Positions 51,406 to 60,637 of a stretch of 62,701 nt of DNA are shown piece by piece. Where the stretch lies: positions 1-62,701 of the forward strand of contig JBAXNN010000014.1 of the NCBI GenBank assembly GCA_037133755.1. The letters are read 5' to 3'. The translations under genes and the position numbers were made by a program. The stretch's first letter is position 1. Each line of letters opens with the position of its first letter. The notes under the pieces are model-generated. The model was not told where the DNA came from and made no database searches. It saw only the letters and a program-made list of their open reading frames with translations. This DNA is from F1-60-MAGs149 sp037133755. Its GTDB lineage: Bacteria > Actinomycetota > Thermoleophilia > Gaiellales > F1-60-MAGs149.

Positions 51406-52346
51406 TCAGCCACGACAAAGCACGCCAACCCGTTGGGCGACCCAAGATCCTCGCGGATCCGGCCGACCAGCACGCCGTCGTGGCCCGTGGCCTGACGCGC
51501 CGTCGGGTACGTCATCGTGTCGGGGTTGTCGAGGACCGTGACGCCGGCCTCGGCGTCGAGCATGGCGCGGAACGCGGCAGCGGAGAGCGGCTCGCGGGTC
51601 TCCAGCCAGACGGCCTCGGAGTGGCCGTTGATGACGGGAACGCGGGTGCACGTCGCGGAGACGCGCAGGTCGGGCAGCTCGAGGATCTTGCGCGACTCGT
51701 GGACGAGCTTGAGCTCCTCATCCGTGTAGCCCTGATCGCCCGAGAACGAGCCCGCCACCGGCAGGACGTCGAAGGCGATCGGCTTCGGATACTGGCGCGC
51801 CTCGGGATCGTCGTTGCCGGCCAGGACGTCAGCGGCCTCCTCGCGGAGTGCGTCAATCGCAGACTGGCCGGTGCCGGACACGGCCTGATACGTCGCAACG
51901 GTGATGCGCTCGAGGCCAACCGCGTCGCGCACAGGGCGGAGGATCGGCATCAGCTGCATGGTGGAGCAGTTCGGGTTGGCGATGATCCCGCTGTGCGAAT
52001 GGATCGCGTGCGGATTGACGTCCGCAACGACCAGCGGTACGTCGGGCTGCATGCGGAACGCCGACGAGTTGTCGACGACCGTGGCACCCGCGGCGACGGC
52101 GATCGGCGCCCACTCGCGCGAACGCGTGGCACCGGCAGAGAAGATCGCCACATCGACGCCCTCAAAGGCCTCGGCCGAGACGGCCTGCACCGTCAGCTCC
52201 TCGCCCTTGAACGTCACCTTCGAGCCGGCACTGCGCTCAGACGCAAGCAGTACGAGCTCGTCGATCGGCAGCGAGCGCTCCTCGAGCACCTGCAGCATCG
52301 TGCGGCCAACGGCGCCGGTCGCACCGAGGATGGCGACCTTAGCCAC
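51339..52346 (-). CDS. asd: Aspartate-semialdehyde dehydrogenase
   Basis: A 335-residue NADPH enzyme making aspartate semialdehyde from aspartyl phosphate, for lysine, threonine, methionine and diaminopimelate. Visible are VAILGATGAVGRTMLQVLEE, the catalytic Cys in NPNCSTMQL, VATYQAVSGTGQSA, and the C-terminal NLRKGAASNAVDIAELLLNSR (two parts). The start overlaps the lysC end by 8 nt. The last codons belong to a 42-bp inverted repeat with downstream DNA. Confidence 0.95.
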   Translation of the reverse strand: MAKVAILGATGAVGRTMLQVLEERSLPIDELVLLASERSAGSKVTFKGEELTVQAVSAEAFEGVDVAIFSAGATRSREWAPIAVAAGATVVDNSSAFRMQPDVPLVVADVNPHAIHSHSGIIANPNCSTMQLMPILRPVRDAVGLERITVATYQAVSGTGQSAIDALREEAADVLAGNDDPEARQYPKPIAFDVLPVAGSFSGDQGYTDEELKLVHESRKILELPDLRVSATCTRVPVINGHSEAVWLETREPLSAAAFRAMLDAEAGVTVLDNPDTMTYPTARQATGHDGVLVGRIREDLGSPNGLACFVVADNLRKGAASNAVDIAELLLNSR

Positions 52347-53598
52347 GCACGGCCTCTTCCTCGGACGGATCCTTCTCGAGCTCGAACGCGGCGTGGAGCG
52401 CCTGCACCGCGCGCGGCACCTCGCTCTTGGCGACCATGCACGAGACCTTGATCGGCGACGTGGCGATCATGCGGAGGTTGATGTCCAGATCGGCCAGCGT
52501 GCGAAACATCTTCGCGGCGATACCCGGATGCGACCGCATGCCGGCGCCGATCAGACTGACCTTGCCGAGGTTGTGGTCCTCCGCAACCTGCATCGAGCCG
52601 AGCGTGCCCTGTGCGTCCTCGATCGCGACGCGGGCAGAGGGCACGTCCTCGGTTGGGACAGAGAACGACAACTCGGCCACGCCGTGCACGACGTTCTGCA
52701 GGATCGTGTCGACGTTCACACCGTGCTTGGCGACGGCGTCAAAGACCGTCGCAGCGGCGCCCGGCACATCGGGGATGCCGGTCAACGTGAACACGACCTC
52801 CTTCTCGTTGTGCGTGACACCGGAGATGATCGCCTGTTCCATGCCTTCTTCTCCAATCCAGGTTCCCTCTTCGTCTGAGAAGGTCGAGCGGGCGTGCACA
52901 CGCACGCCGTGGTTACGAGCGAGTTCCACCGAGCGGAGCATCAGGACCTTGGCCCCCGAAGCAGACATCTCGAGCATCTCGTCGTACGAGATGCGGTCCT
53001 GCTTGCGTGCCTCAGGGACGATGCGCGGGTCGGCGCTGAAGACACCGGCGACATCGGAGTAGATCTCGCACGCAGCGCCTAGGGCAGCGGCTAGCGCGAC
53101 AGCCGTGGCGTCAGAGCCGCCACGGCCGAGCGTGGTGACGTCCTTCGTCTCGGGCGACACGCCTTGGAAGCCCGCGACGAGGACGATCTTGCCGTCGTCG
53201 AGCGCCTCGACCACACGGTCCGCACGAATCTTCGTGATCTTCGCCTTGGTGTGGGCAGCGTCGGTCTCGATGCCAGCCTGCGAGCCCGTCAGCGAAACGG
53301 CCTCGTAGCCGAGGTCGTGGATCGCCATCGCGACGAGGGCGCACGAGATGCGCTCGCCCGTCGACAGCAGCATGTCCATTTCGCGACCGTTCGGCTCGCT
53401 CGAGACTTGGTTGGCGAGCTCGATCAGGCCGTCGGTGGTCTTGCCCATTGCCGAGACGGTGCCCACGACGCGCTTGCCGCGCTCGCGCATGGCGACCATG
53501 CGCTTGGCGACGTTCTGGATCTTCTCGGCGTCGGCGACGGACGAGCCGCCGAACTTCATCACGACGGTGTCGAAATCCTGTTCTGCGCGTGCTGCCAT
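52339..53598 (-). CDS. lysC: Aspartate kinase
   Basis: A 419-residue kinase for the first step of the aspartate pathway. The N terminus has VVMKFGGSSVADAEKI; the catalytic part includes LLSTGERISCALVAM and TLGRGGSDATAVALAAALGA; the C-terminal half has two ACT domains for lysine/threonine feedback, with FTLTGIPDVPGAAATVF at the start of the first. I chose the ATG with GGAA close upstream; an ATG 12 nt earlier is also possible. It follows recR by about 40 nt and overlaps asd. Confidence 0.93.
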   Translation of the reverse strand: MAARAEQDFDTVVMKFGGSSVADAEKIQNVAKRMVAMRERGKRVVGTVSAMGKTTDGLIELANQVSSEPNGREMDMLLSTGERISCALVAMAIHDLGYEAVSLTGSQAGIETDAAHTKAKITKIRADRVVEALDDGKIVLVAGFQGVSPETKDVTTLGRGGSDATAVALAAALGAACEIYSDVAGVFSADPRIVPEARKQDRISYDEMLEMSASGAKVLMLRSVELARNHGVRVHARSTFSDEEGTWIGEEGMEQAIISGVTHNEKEVVFTLTGIPDVPGAAATVFDAVAKHGVNVDTILQNVVHGVAELSFSVPTEDVPSARVAIEDAQGTLGSMQVAEDHNLGKVSLIGAGMRSHPGIAAKMFRTLADLDINLRMIATSPIKVSCMVAKSEVPRAVQALHAAFELEKDPSEEEAVRG

Positions 53599-53640
53599 AA
53601 CGTTCCGCATGGTCGCAGAGCCCGGCGGATCAGGCGCAAC

Positions 53641-54237
53641 TCAGGCGTCGATCGAGCGCCGGCCCTCAAGCGCTCGGCCGAGCGTGACTTCGTCGGCGAA
53701 CTCGAGGTCACCACCAACCGGTAGACCGCTGGCGAGGCGTGTGATGCGCGTCCGCTCGCGCAGCAGCCCAGCGATATAGGCGGCCGTCGCCTCGCCGGTC
53801 ATCGTCGGGTTCGTCGCGACGATCACCTCGGCGATCCCACCGCGCTCGACGCGCGCCACGAGCTGGCTGATCGTCAGGTCCTCGGGATCCACGCCATCCA
53901 GCGGCGAGAGTGCGCCACCGAGCACGTGGTAGCGCCCGCGGAAGGCACCGGAGCGCTCGATCGGATCGACATCTTGCGGCGCCTCGACGACGCACAGGGT
54001 CGTCTCGTCGCGGCGCGTATCGCGGCAGATCGGACAGAGCCCGTCCTCGGCGAAGCCAAAGCATTCAGGGCACGGCTGGATGCGTGCTCGCGCCTCTTCG
54101 ATAGCCGTGGCGAGCGCGAGCGCGTCCCCTTCGGGCACACGCAGCAGGTGCACGGCAAGGCGCTGAGCCGAGCGGCGCCCCACGCCGGGCAGGCGCGTCA
54201 ACTCGCGGACGAGCGCCTCGGCAGATGGCGGCAGCAC
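53641..54237 (-). CDS. recR: Recombination mediator RecR
   Basis: A 198-residue protein that, with RecO/RecF, loads RecA at gaps. It has the N-terminal HhH (LTRLPGVGRRSAQRLAVHLL), the four-Cys zinc finger (PCPECFGFAEDGLCPIC), and a Toprim domain (TTLCVVEAPQDV, then YHVLGGALSPLDGV). The GTG at 54237 gives the family length and is 5 nt after the ybaB stop. Confidence 0.95.
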   Translation of the reverse strand: MLPPSAEALVRELTRLPGVGRRSAQRLAVHLLRVPEGDALALATAIEEARARIQPCPECFGFAEDGLCPICRDTRRDETTLCVVEAPQDVDPIERSGAFRGRYHVLGGALSPLDGVDPEDLTISQLVARVERGGIAEVIVATNPTMTGEATAAYIAGLLRERTRITRLASGLPVGGDLEFADEVTLGRALEGRRSIDA

Positions 54238-54242
54238 GCCGG

Positions 54243-54548
54243 CTAGAACCCCGGCAGGTTGATGCCCTGCGTCAGCGGGCCGAGCCGCGATTGCTGTGCG
54301 GCCTCCGCCTGGTTCTTCGCGTCGTTGAGTGCGGCGAGCACGAGGTCCTGGACCATGTCCGGATCGTCTGGATCGAGCAGCTTGGGGTCGATCGTGATCC
54401 CGCGCCATTCGCCACCGGCGGTGCACGTGGCGGTGACGAGGCCGTTGCCGGCTTGGCCGGTCACCTCGAGGACAGCCAGCTCTTCCTGCGCAGCGGCCAT
54501 GGCCGCCTGCATCTGCTGGATCTGCTTCATCATCGCCTTCTGGTTCAT
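54243..54548 (-). CDS. ybaB: YbaB/EbfC nucleoid-associated protein
   Basis: A 101-residue DNA-binding protein, dimeric in the family, encoded between dnaX and recR as in most bacteria. Features are the N-terminal helix QKAMMKQIQQMQAAMAAAQEEL (two parts), VTGQAGNGLVTATCTAGGEW, and IDPKLLDPDDPDMVQDLVLAAL. The ATG overlaps the dnaX stop (ATGA). Confidence 0.95.
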   Translation of the reverse strand: MNQKAMMKQIQQMQAAMAAAQEELAVLEVTGQAGNGLVTATCTAGGEWRGITIDPKLLDPDDPDMVQDLVLAALNDAKNQAEAAQQSRLGPLTQGINLPGF

Positions 54549-56509
54549 CCGATCTCCTCTTCGCTGGCGTCCAGAGTCTCCACGAGGTTGCGGACGAACT
54601 CCTCCTCGCGGGTGTGCGGGTCGTCGAGCTCGCCGTCGTAGTCCTCCGAGTGCACGACGTTGAGGTCGACCTCGGGGGCGGGCTCAGCCACGGGTGCGGC
54701 GGGTTGCGTCTCGACGGGCGGGGCGGCCATCGGCGGCGGTGGCCCACCGTCGTCGGCGGTCTCGAGGACCACGCGCACCTCGGCCCCCAGCGATGCCGTC
54801 AGCGCGGCGGCGAGCTCGTGCCGGTTCTGCTCGCGATCGGCTTGGCTCTTCTGGAACTGGCTGGCGCTGGGAAAGGCCACGACGACCGCGCCGCGCTCGA
54901 TGCGCAGCGGCGAGGCGGGCATCAGCATGGAGCGCAGCTTCGGCGACACGCGCGACAGCGCCTCGTCCCAGACGTCGCGCAGCTCGGCGGCAGGCAGGTC
55001 GAGGTCGCCGGCGGACTCGCGCGGCGGTGCAGCGGGCGGCGGGGTCGGAGCGGGCGGCGCCTCGGCCACCGGCACGGGCGGTGCAACAGGCTCCGGAGCG
55101 ACCGGCGGAGGTGTCGGTGCGGCCATCGGCGGCGCGTCTTCGTCGTCGGCGTGGAACGAATCGGGCTCGCTGATCGGTGGTGCTGCAGGAGGCGAGGCCG
55201 GTGTCTCCCACGGCGGCGCCTCGTCCGGAGGCGCAGCAGCAGCCGGTGGTGCGACAGGCGGCGCTGCCGGTGCGGCAGGAGGAGCAGGCGGTGCTGGAGG
55301 TGCGACCGACGCCGCGGGGGCGGCGGGTGCCTCAACCGGCGGCAGTGGTGCGGCGGCGCGTGCCGGCGCGCCTCCCTCCAGCGCCTCAATGCGGCGCAGC
55401 GCACCGTCGAGCGTGCGGTCGCCGGCGGGGCGCGCGGCCTTGATCAGCAGGATCTCGAGTGCGAGGCGCGCATCGGCGCCGCTGCGCAGCGAGCTCTCCG
55501 CGTCGAGCAGGCCGTCGATCAGTGCGATTGCCGCGCCTTCGGTCATCTGCGTTGCAGCCCGTTTCACGGCGTCCTCGACCGTCGATCCAAGCATCGCGCT
55601 CCGGGGCGGCGCACCGAGCTCGAGCGTGAGCAGCACGACGCGGAGGCGATCGATCAGATCGCGGATCAGGCGGCTCAGATCCTGGCCGCCCTCGACGAGG
55701 TCATCGAGCAGCACGAGCGCGCTGCGGGCATCACCGGCGTTGACGGCGTCGATCAGCTGCGTGAGCACCTCGTCGTCGACGACGCCGAGGATCGCCTGGG
55801 CGGAGGCCGCGTCGATCGCGCCGCCGCTGGCAGATGACAGCTGGTCGAGCGACGAGATCGCATCGCGGAACGAGCCGCCGGCGTGGCGCGCGATCAGGCG
55901 CAGCGAGTCGTCATCGGCACCGATCGACTCGGCGTCGGCAATCCGGCGCAGCGCCTCGAGCAGCTCGTCGGGCGTGGGGCGCAGGAAGGCAAACGACTGG
56001 CAGCGGCCGCGCACGGTATCGGGCAGACGGTGGGGCTCCGTGGTGCAGAGAATGAAGACCACGTGCGGCGGCGGCTCCTCGAGCGTCTTCAGCAGCGCGT
56101 TGGCGGCGTCGGTCGTGAGCGAGTGGGCCTCGTCGAGGATGTAGACGCGGTAGCGCCCGAGCACGGGCTGCTGGTTGACGCGATCACGGATCTCACGGAC
56201 GTCGTCGATACCGCGATTGCTGGCCGCATCGAGCTCGAGCACGTCGAGCGCCGTCCCGTCGGCAATCGTGCGGCACGACTCGCACTCCAGGCACGGAGTG
56301 GTCGTCGGCGCGTCGAAGGCCTGGCAGTTGAGCGACTTGCCGAGGATCTTCGCCAACGACGTCTTGCCGGTACCGCGAGGGCCGGCGAAGAGGTACGCGT
56401 GGCGTACGCGTCCCTGTTCGATCGCGTTCGTCAGCGTCTGCACCACGTGGCGCTGACCGACGACGTGCGCGAGGTCCTGCGGACGGTATTGGCGGTAAAG
56501 CGCGGACAC
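54545..56509 (-). CDS. dnaX: DNA polymerase III gamma/tau subunit
   Basis: A 654-residue clamp-loader ATPase. It starts ALYRQYRPQDLAHVVGQRHVV; Walker A is FAGPRGTGKTSLAK near residue 46, followed by a four-Cys zinc site (CQAF, PCLECESC), DEAHSLTTDAANALLKTLEEPP in two parts, and the SRC-like motif near RGRCQSF. Residues about 385-530 are a Pro/Ala-rich linker typical of actinobacterial tau; the end (DRERNR-like AADGI) binds polymerase. The GTG start has TAGGCT 6 nt upstream. First gene of dnaX-ybaB-recR-lysC-asd. Confidence 0.94.
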   Translation of the reverse strand: MSALYRQYRPQDLAHVVGQRHVVQTLTNAIEQGRVRHAYLFAGPRGTGKTSLAKILGKSLNCQAFDAPTTTPCLECESCRTIADGTALDVLELDAASNRGIDDVREIRDRVNQQPVLGRYRVYILDEAHSLTTDAANALLKTLEEPPPHVVFILCTTEPHRLPDTVRGRCQSFAFLRPTPDELLEALRRIADAESIGADDDSLRLIARHAGGSFRDAISSLDQLSSASGGAIDAASAQAILGVVDDEVLTQLIDAVNAGDARSALVLLDDLVEGGQDLSRLIRDLIDRLRVVLLTLELGAPPRSAMLGSTVEDAVKRAATQMTEGAAIALIDGLLDAESSLRSGADARLALEILLIKAARPAGDRTLDGALRRIEALEGGAPARAAAPLPPVEAPAAPAASVAPPAPPAPPAAPAAPPVAPPAAAAPPDEAPPWETPASPPAAPPISEPDSFHADDEDAPPMAAPTPPPVAPEPVAPPVPVAEAPPAPTPPPAAPPRESAGDLDLPAAELRDVWDEALSRVSPKLRSMLMPASPLRIERGAVVVAFPSASQFQKSQADREQNRHELAAALTASLGAEVRVVLETADDGGPPPPMAAPPVETQPAAPVAEPAPEVDLNVVHSEDYDGELDDPHTREEEFVRNLVETLDASEEEIG

Positions 56510-56515
56510 GTCGTG

Positions 56516-56521
56516 AGCCTA
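56516..56521 (-). promoter_or_regulatory. Leaderless -10 hexamer for dnaX operon
   Basis: TAGGCT on the minus strand lies 6 nt before the GTG at 56509. Confidence 0.5.
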
Positions 56522-56631
56522 CCAGCCGGTCGCGGGCGCCACGCGACCTCCGCGGACCTGAGGCCCGCGGAGGAGACGTAGCGGCCGTGCACCCTCCGTT
56601 GTTGGGAACCGGTCTGCCCGTTTCACCGGCC

Positions 56632-56733
56632 GATCGCTCCGATCAGGCGGAACCGCGGCGCACCGGCGGATTCTCTGAGTGCTGCTGCCTTCCGGCCCTG
56701 ACACGGTTCGAGGTTGCCGATCGCGCGGGACCT
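56632..56733 (-). ncRNA. ffs: Signal recognition particle RNA (small, 4.5S type)
   Basis: On the minus strand the SRP helix 8 core is clear at 56704-56677: GTGTCAGGGCCGGAAGGCAG, then CAGCACTC, matching the conserved Ffh-binding internal loop and GGAA tetraloop. Flanks can pair (GATCGGC near the 5' side with GCCTGATC on the 3' side). Ends are estimates. It is the RNA of the SRP that targets membrane proteins; its place upstream of dnaX is common. The remaining intergenic DNA (56510-56875) shows no other gene. Confidence 0.88.
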
Positions 56734-56875
56734 GACCATCAACGCTCTTGGTGGTGCCACGTACTCCTTGTTCCCCCCGAAAGAGGGGATTGGTGCCCGG
56801 CTAAAGCGGATTGCCGGTCGAGGGAACCGCAAACTCCCCGCCTAGCACGGCCAATCGGGAGGGTAGACGAAAACG

Positions 56876-57748
56876 TCAGTCCGAGGTGGTGCCGCCGTCG
56901 GCTGGAGCGTCGGCTGGGGCGTTGGCTGGTGCGTCGGGAGGCGCTGGCGCAGTGTCGACGGCCGGGCGATCATCGTCGGCCGTCACGAATGCCGTTGGCG
57001 TGCTGTCGGTGGGAGCAGCAGCCGGAGCGACCCGTTTCGGCCGTCCCAGCAGCACGATCATCCAGATGATCAGGCCGATGCCGACGAGGCCGATCACGAG
57101 GCCGATGCCGAGAATCCACCAGCCGATCGTCTTGAGAATCGGTGCGTGAAAACTCATCGAGGCATCGACGGCCAAGCCCGGCTTCCCGTCGTTCCGCATG
57201 ACGACCACGCGGACGTCTTTGCCCTCGAGGTCGGCGAGCGTGACGGTGATGTCACCCGTGGCGCTGTCCGCTTGCCGTACCCAGAACTGCTTTGCGGTTG
57301 GCGGCGCGACGCGGGTGCGCTTGCCTGGTTCGACGACGAGCTGCACCTCCGTGCCATCGCCGGAGGCGACGTCCGTGGCGCTCGGTGCCTGTGCCGTGCC
57401 GCTGGCGCCCTGATCGAGTGTCGAGACGTGCGCGATGGTGACGTTGCGCAGGTAGCGATTGAGGTCCTTTGCGGGGGCGACGCCGACGAAGATGGGCGCA
57501 CCCCCCGCCTTGGGCGTGACGTGGAAGGTCACCGAGGCATCGCGCACCTGCGACGGAATGTCGGAGGCCTTGACGCTGAACTCGGGCGAGACGATCGCCA
57601 CGACCTTCTTGGGCGCGTCCATGCCGTTGAGGGGGATGTTCAGACCAGACCCGTCACCGATCCACCCGACGATGCCGATCCCGATCGCGAGAAAGGGGAG
57701 GGCGAAGAGGGCGATCAGTCCGCCGATGATGATGCCGACGATCTTCAT
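56876..57748 (-). CDS. Membrane protein with extracytoplasmic domain, unknown
   Basis: A 290-residue protein with an N-terminal helix (KIVGIIIGGLIALFALPFLA), an external beta-rich domain of about 170 residues, a second helix (TIGWWILGIGLVIGLVGIGL), and a Pro/Ala/Asp-rich cytoplasmic tail. Two-helix layout places the domain outside. No family recognised. The ATG at 57748 has TACGCT 6 nt upstream; a longer GTG reading is not needed. Confidence 0.75.
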   Translation of the reverse strand: MKIVGIIIGGLIALFALPFLAIGIGIVGWIGDGSGLNIPLNGMDAPKKVVAIVSPEFSVKASDIPSQVRDASVTFHVTPKAGGAPIFVGVAPAKDLNRYLRNVTIAHVSTLDQGASGTAQAPSATDVASGDGTEVQLVVEPGKRTRVAPPTAKQFWVRQADSATGDITVTLADLEGKDVRVVVMRNDGKPGLAVDASMSFHAPILKTIGWWILGIGLVIGLVGIGLIIWMIVLLGRPKRVAPAAAPTDSTPTAFVTADDDRPAVDTAPAPPDAPANAPADAPADGGTTSD

Positions 57749-57754
57749 AGCGCC

Positions 57755-57760
57755 AGCGTA
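57755..57760 (-). promoter_or_regulatory. Leaderless -10 hexamer for membrane protein gene
   Basis: TACGCT on the minus strand lies 6 nt before the ATG at 57748. Confidence 0.5.
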
Positions 57761-57853
57761 CCCATCTCTCCGGCCCCTAGTCGTGACACCGGACGGATGT
57801 CCGGGGGGCCACAAGATACATTTGTCTCGTTGCACCGCGAGAAGGAGGATCTC

Positions 57854-58075
57854 GTGTCGACGGAGGACTTCAACCAGACCGTTCTGACAGATGCCATCGC
57901 CGAGCATCTCGCGCTGCGCCAGCGCAACGCGCAGCTTGAAGACGCGATGCCGCTGCGGGACTACCTGCCGAACGACTACCTGCGCGTCGATGAGCCGACC
58001 GATCAGGGCCTTGTCGTGCCGATGCGGCAGTGGTTCGACGTGGATGAGGGCGACGCCCTTGACTGGGCTGCCTAG
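57854..58075 (+). CDS. Small acidic protein with strong ribosome site
   Basis: A 73-residue acidic protein of unknown function (ending DVDEGDALDWAA). The GTG has AGGAGG exactly 5 nt upstream (57843-57848), the best Shine-Dalgarno in the window, which decides the start; a longer frame running through the membrane gene is a shadow. A CCGGAC/GTCCGG stem lies in the leader near 57790-57804. Confidence 0.65.
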   Translation: MSTEDFNQTVLTDAIAEHLALRQRNAQLEDAMPLRDYLPNDYLRVDEPTDQGLVVPMRQWFDVDEGDALDWAA

Positions 58076-58154
58076 CCCGCCTGAGCGATCGCCAATCGAG
58101 GTCACGCCGCCCCTGGCCGTGATCCGGCCGACGCCCGTTTGCGCACGTCGCGAC

Positions 58155-58160
58155 TAGGGT
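58155..58160 (+). promoter_or_regulatory. Leaderless -10 hexamer for ferritin gene
   Basis: TAGGGT lies 6 nt before the ATG at 58167. GAAGG between them could also serve as a very close ribosome site. Confidence 0.4.
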
Positions 58161-58166
58161 GAAGGC

Positions 58167-58700
58167 ATGGCCACTGACTTCACCTCCCTGCTTGCCGACC
58201 AAGTCGGCAACGAGTTCTCAGCCTCCCAGCAGTACATCGCGGTTGCCGCGTGGTTCGAGCAGCAGACGCTGCCAGAGCTCGCGGGCTTCTTCTACCGCCA
58301 GGCGGTCGAAGAGCGCAACCACGCGATGATGCTCCTCAAGTTCCAGATGGACACGGATCGCAAGGCCGAGCTTCCGGGCGTCGCGCAGCCGAAGTCCGAC
58401 TTCGCGAACGCCAAGGAGCCGGTTGAGTTGGCGCTCGCGCAGGAGAAGCGCGTGACGGAGCAGATCACCGCGCTGGCGAATGCCGCCCGCGCCGAGAGCG
58501 ACTATCAGGCCGAGCAGTTCATGCAGTGGTTCCTGAAGGAGCAGGTCGAGGAGGTCTCGTCGATGAACGATCTGCTGAAGATCATCGATCACGCCGGCTC
58601 GAACGTGCTGCTGGTCGAGGATTACCTGACGCGTGAGGCCGCCAAGGCCACGGGTGGGGTCGACAGCACGGCGCCGCCGGCTGCCGGAGGGGCGCTCTAG
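58167..58700 (+). CDS. Ferritin
   Basis: A 177-residue iron-storage protein forming hollow shells. Ferroxidase-type ligands are visible in the helices: EFSASQQYIAVAAWF (Glu near 16), AVEERNHAMMLLKF (ExxH), LAQEKRVTEQI, and FMQWFLKEQVEEV. The C terminus after about 160 is low complexity. It is convergent with a CDF metal transporter gene, which suggests a local metal-handling group. Confidence 0.93.
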   Translation: MATDFTSLLADQVGNEFSASQQYIAVAAWFEQQTLPELAGFFYRQAVEERNHAMMLLKFQMDTDRKAELPGVAQPKSDFANAKEPVELALAQEKRVTEQITALANAARAESDYQAEQFMQWFLKEQVEEVSSMNDLLKIIDHAGSNVLLVEDYLTREAAKATGGVDSTAPPAAGGAL

Positions 58701-58704
58701 GCCG

Positions 58705-59613
58705 TTAATCCAGTGCGTCCGGCTCGGGCTCCGAGCCGGCAGGTTCCACGTGGACGACGACGTCGGCTGACGGCAGCCGCTCCTCGAGTGACGTCTCGAT
58801 GCGGTCGGTGATGACGTGCGCCTCGGCGACTGTCATCTGCGCGTCCACGACGACGTGGACGTCGACGTGGCGGACGGCGCCAGAGCGGCGGGCGCGCAGT
58901 CGGTGATAGCTGATGACGCCGGCGGGCTTGGTGCTCTCCAGCGTGTCGCGGATGGTGTCGAGGTCGTCCTGCGACACGGTCTCGTCGACCAACACGCGGA
59001 CGCCGTTGAGGACGAGACGCCCGCCGGTCGCCGCCACCCAGGCCGAGATGGCGATGCCGAAGATGGAGTCGACCTCGACCCATCCGGTCAGGGCGATGAT
59101 GACGAGCGCGGCTGCCGTGCCGGCGCTCGACCAGACGTCCGCGGCGATATGCGCGGAGTCGGCCTCGAGCGCGGCCGAGTGCGAGCTCTTCGCGACGCGC
59201 GACACGCGGCGGGCGACGAAGAACGAGGCACCGGCGGACATGCCCATCACCACGATGCCGAGGCCCGAGTTCTCGACCGGCGTGCCGAAGGAGCGTGCCG
59301 ACTGGATCACGACGAAGAGTGCGACCACGATCAGGATCAGCCCCTCGACAACGGCCGAGACGTGCTCGAGCTTCTGGTGGCCGAACGGGTGCTGGGGATC
59401 TGGCGGTCGGTCCGCGGCGCGCACCGCCGCGAGGGCGATCAGCGCGGCCAGGAGGTCGGAAAACGAGTGTGCCGTCTCCGCCAGGATCGCGGAGGAGCCG
59501 GTGGCCACTGCGACGGCGCCCTTGACGGCCACACTCGAGCCCGTCAACGCAACGCTGAGCCACGCGGCGCGCCGTTTCGAGCGTGGTGCATCGATGGGCA
59601 GGGCGCCAGACAT
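58705..59613 (-). CDS. Cation diffusion facilitator metal transporter
   Basis: A 302-residue CDF antiporter exporting divalent metal (Zn, Fe, Mn or Co). Six helices are predicted. The metal-site pattern is HSFSDLLAAL in helix 2 and HIAADVWSSAG in helix 5; PFGHQKLEHV marks the loop after helix 2. The C-terminal cytoplasmic domain has HVDVHVVVD and ADVVVHVEP. Longer or other-strand readings over it are shadows. Confidence 0.9.
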   Translation of the reverse strand: MSGALPIDAPRSKRRAAWLSVALTGSSVAVKGAVAVATGSSAILAETAHSFSDLLAALIALAAVRAADRPPDPQHPFGHQKLEHVSAVVEGLILIVVALFVVIQSARSFGTPVENSGLGIVVMGMSAGASFFVARRVSRVAKSSHSAALEADSAHIAADVWSSAGTAAALVIIALTGWVEVDSIFGIAISAWVAATGGRLVLNGVRVLVDETVSQDDLDTIRDTLESTKPAGVISYHRLRARRSGAVRHVDVHVVVDAQMTVAEAHVITDRIETSLEERLPSADVVVHVEPAGSEPEPDALD

Positions 59614-59619
59614 CCAAGC

Positions 59620-59625
59620 ACGCTA
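59620..59625 (-). promoter_or_regulatory. Leaderless -10 hexamer for CDF transporter gene
   Basis: TAGCGT on the minus strand lies 6 nt before the ATG at 59613. Confidence 0.45.
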
Positions 59626-59748
59626 GCGAACGGTGCAACGCATCCGAGGTCGAGGCGCCCCTAGACCTCCCGCCACGGCCGTCACAGAGCGGATTTCGTC
59701 TACAGTCCAGCCGTCCCGGTGCGTTTCACTCGTCCACCCGAGGTAGTG

Positions 59749-60630
59749 ATGTCCAAGTTCCGTGTGGTTCCCGCTCTTGTCCTGATCGGTCTCGCCGCGC
59801 TGCTCGCAGCCTGCGGTGGCAGCGATTCGGGCTCTTCGTCCGCCGCGGCGGATTCGACGGCTGCGTCGTCGGCCGCCGCCGATACGTGTGCCAAGGATCA
59901 GCTCGCCCTCAAGAACGCCGGCCAGCTGACGATCGGCACCGACAAGCCGGCCTACCCGCCGTACTTCGAGGACGACGATCCGTCGAACGGCAAGGGCTTC
60001 GAGAGCGCCGTCGCGTACGCCATCGCCAAGCAGCTCGGCTTCACGACCGACGAGGTCAAGTGGGTTGTCGTGCCGTTCGACTCGTCGTACGCGCCAGGGG
60101 ACAAGACGTTCGACTTTGACGTCAACCAGATCTCCATCACGGATGCCCGCAAGAAGGTCGTCGACTTCTCGATGCCGTACTACACGGCGCCGCAGGCGAT
60201 CATCGTCGCCAAGGGCTCGCCGTTCGAGGGCAAGACGACACTTGCCGACTTCCAGAGCGCCGTGATCGGCGTGCAGGTCGGCACGACCAGCCTCGACGCG
60301 ACGACGTCGCAGATCATGCCGTCGGCCGAGCCGAAGGTCTTCAACAACTCGAACGATGTCGTCGCCGCGTTCAAGCAGAAGCAGGTTGATGCGATCGTCA
60401 CGGACCTGCCGACCGCGCTGTACCTCACGGCCGCCGTGCTCGACAACGCCGTCGTCGCCGGGCAGTTCAACGCGCCGGGTGGAGACCAGTGGGGCGCGCT
60501 GCTCCAGAAGGGCTCCGCGCTGACGCCGTGCGTTGACAAGGCGCTCGAGACGATGACGACCGACGGCACGCTCGGCGACCTCACGATGACGTGGATGGCT
60601 GAGCAGGCCGGAGCACCCGAGCTCAAGTAG
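59749..60630 (+). CDS. Amino-acid-type ABC transporter substrate-binding lipoprotein
   Basis: A 293-residue lipoprotein: lipobox LAAC at about residues 19-22, a Ser/Ala linker, then a family 3 solute-binding domain (LTIGTDKPAYPPYFEDD, GFESAVAYAIAKQLGF, FDFDVNQISITDARKKVVDFSMPYY in parts). It binds a polar amino acid or similar. I chose the ATG with GAGG 5 nt upstream rather than the GTG at 59719. A TACAGT hexamer at 59701-59706 may be its -10. Confidence 0.9.
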   Translation: MSKFRVVPALVLIGLAALLAACGGSDSGSSSAAADSTAASSAAADTCAKDQLALKNAGQLTIGTDKPAYPPYFEDDDPSNGKGFESAVAYAIAKQLGFTTDEVKWVVVPFDSSYAPGDKTFDFDVNQISITDARKKVVDFSMPYYTAPQAIIVAKGSPFEGKTTLADFQSAVIGVQVGTTSLDATTSQIMPSAEPKVFNNSNDVVAAFKQKQVDAIVTDLPTALYLTAAVLDNAVVAGQFNAPGGDQWGALLQKGSALTPCVDKALETMTTDGTLGDLTMTWMAEQAGAPELK

Positions 60631-60637
60631 GCAATCG

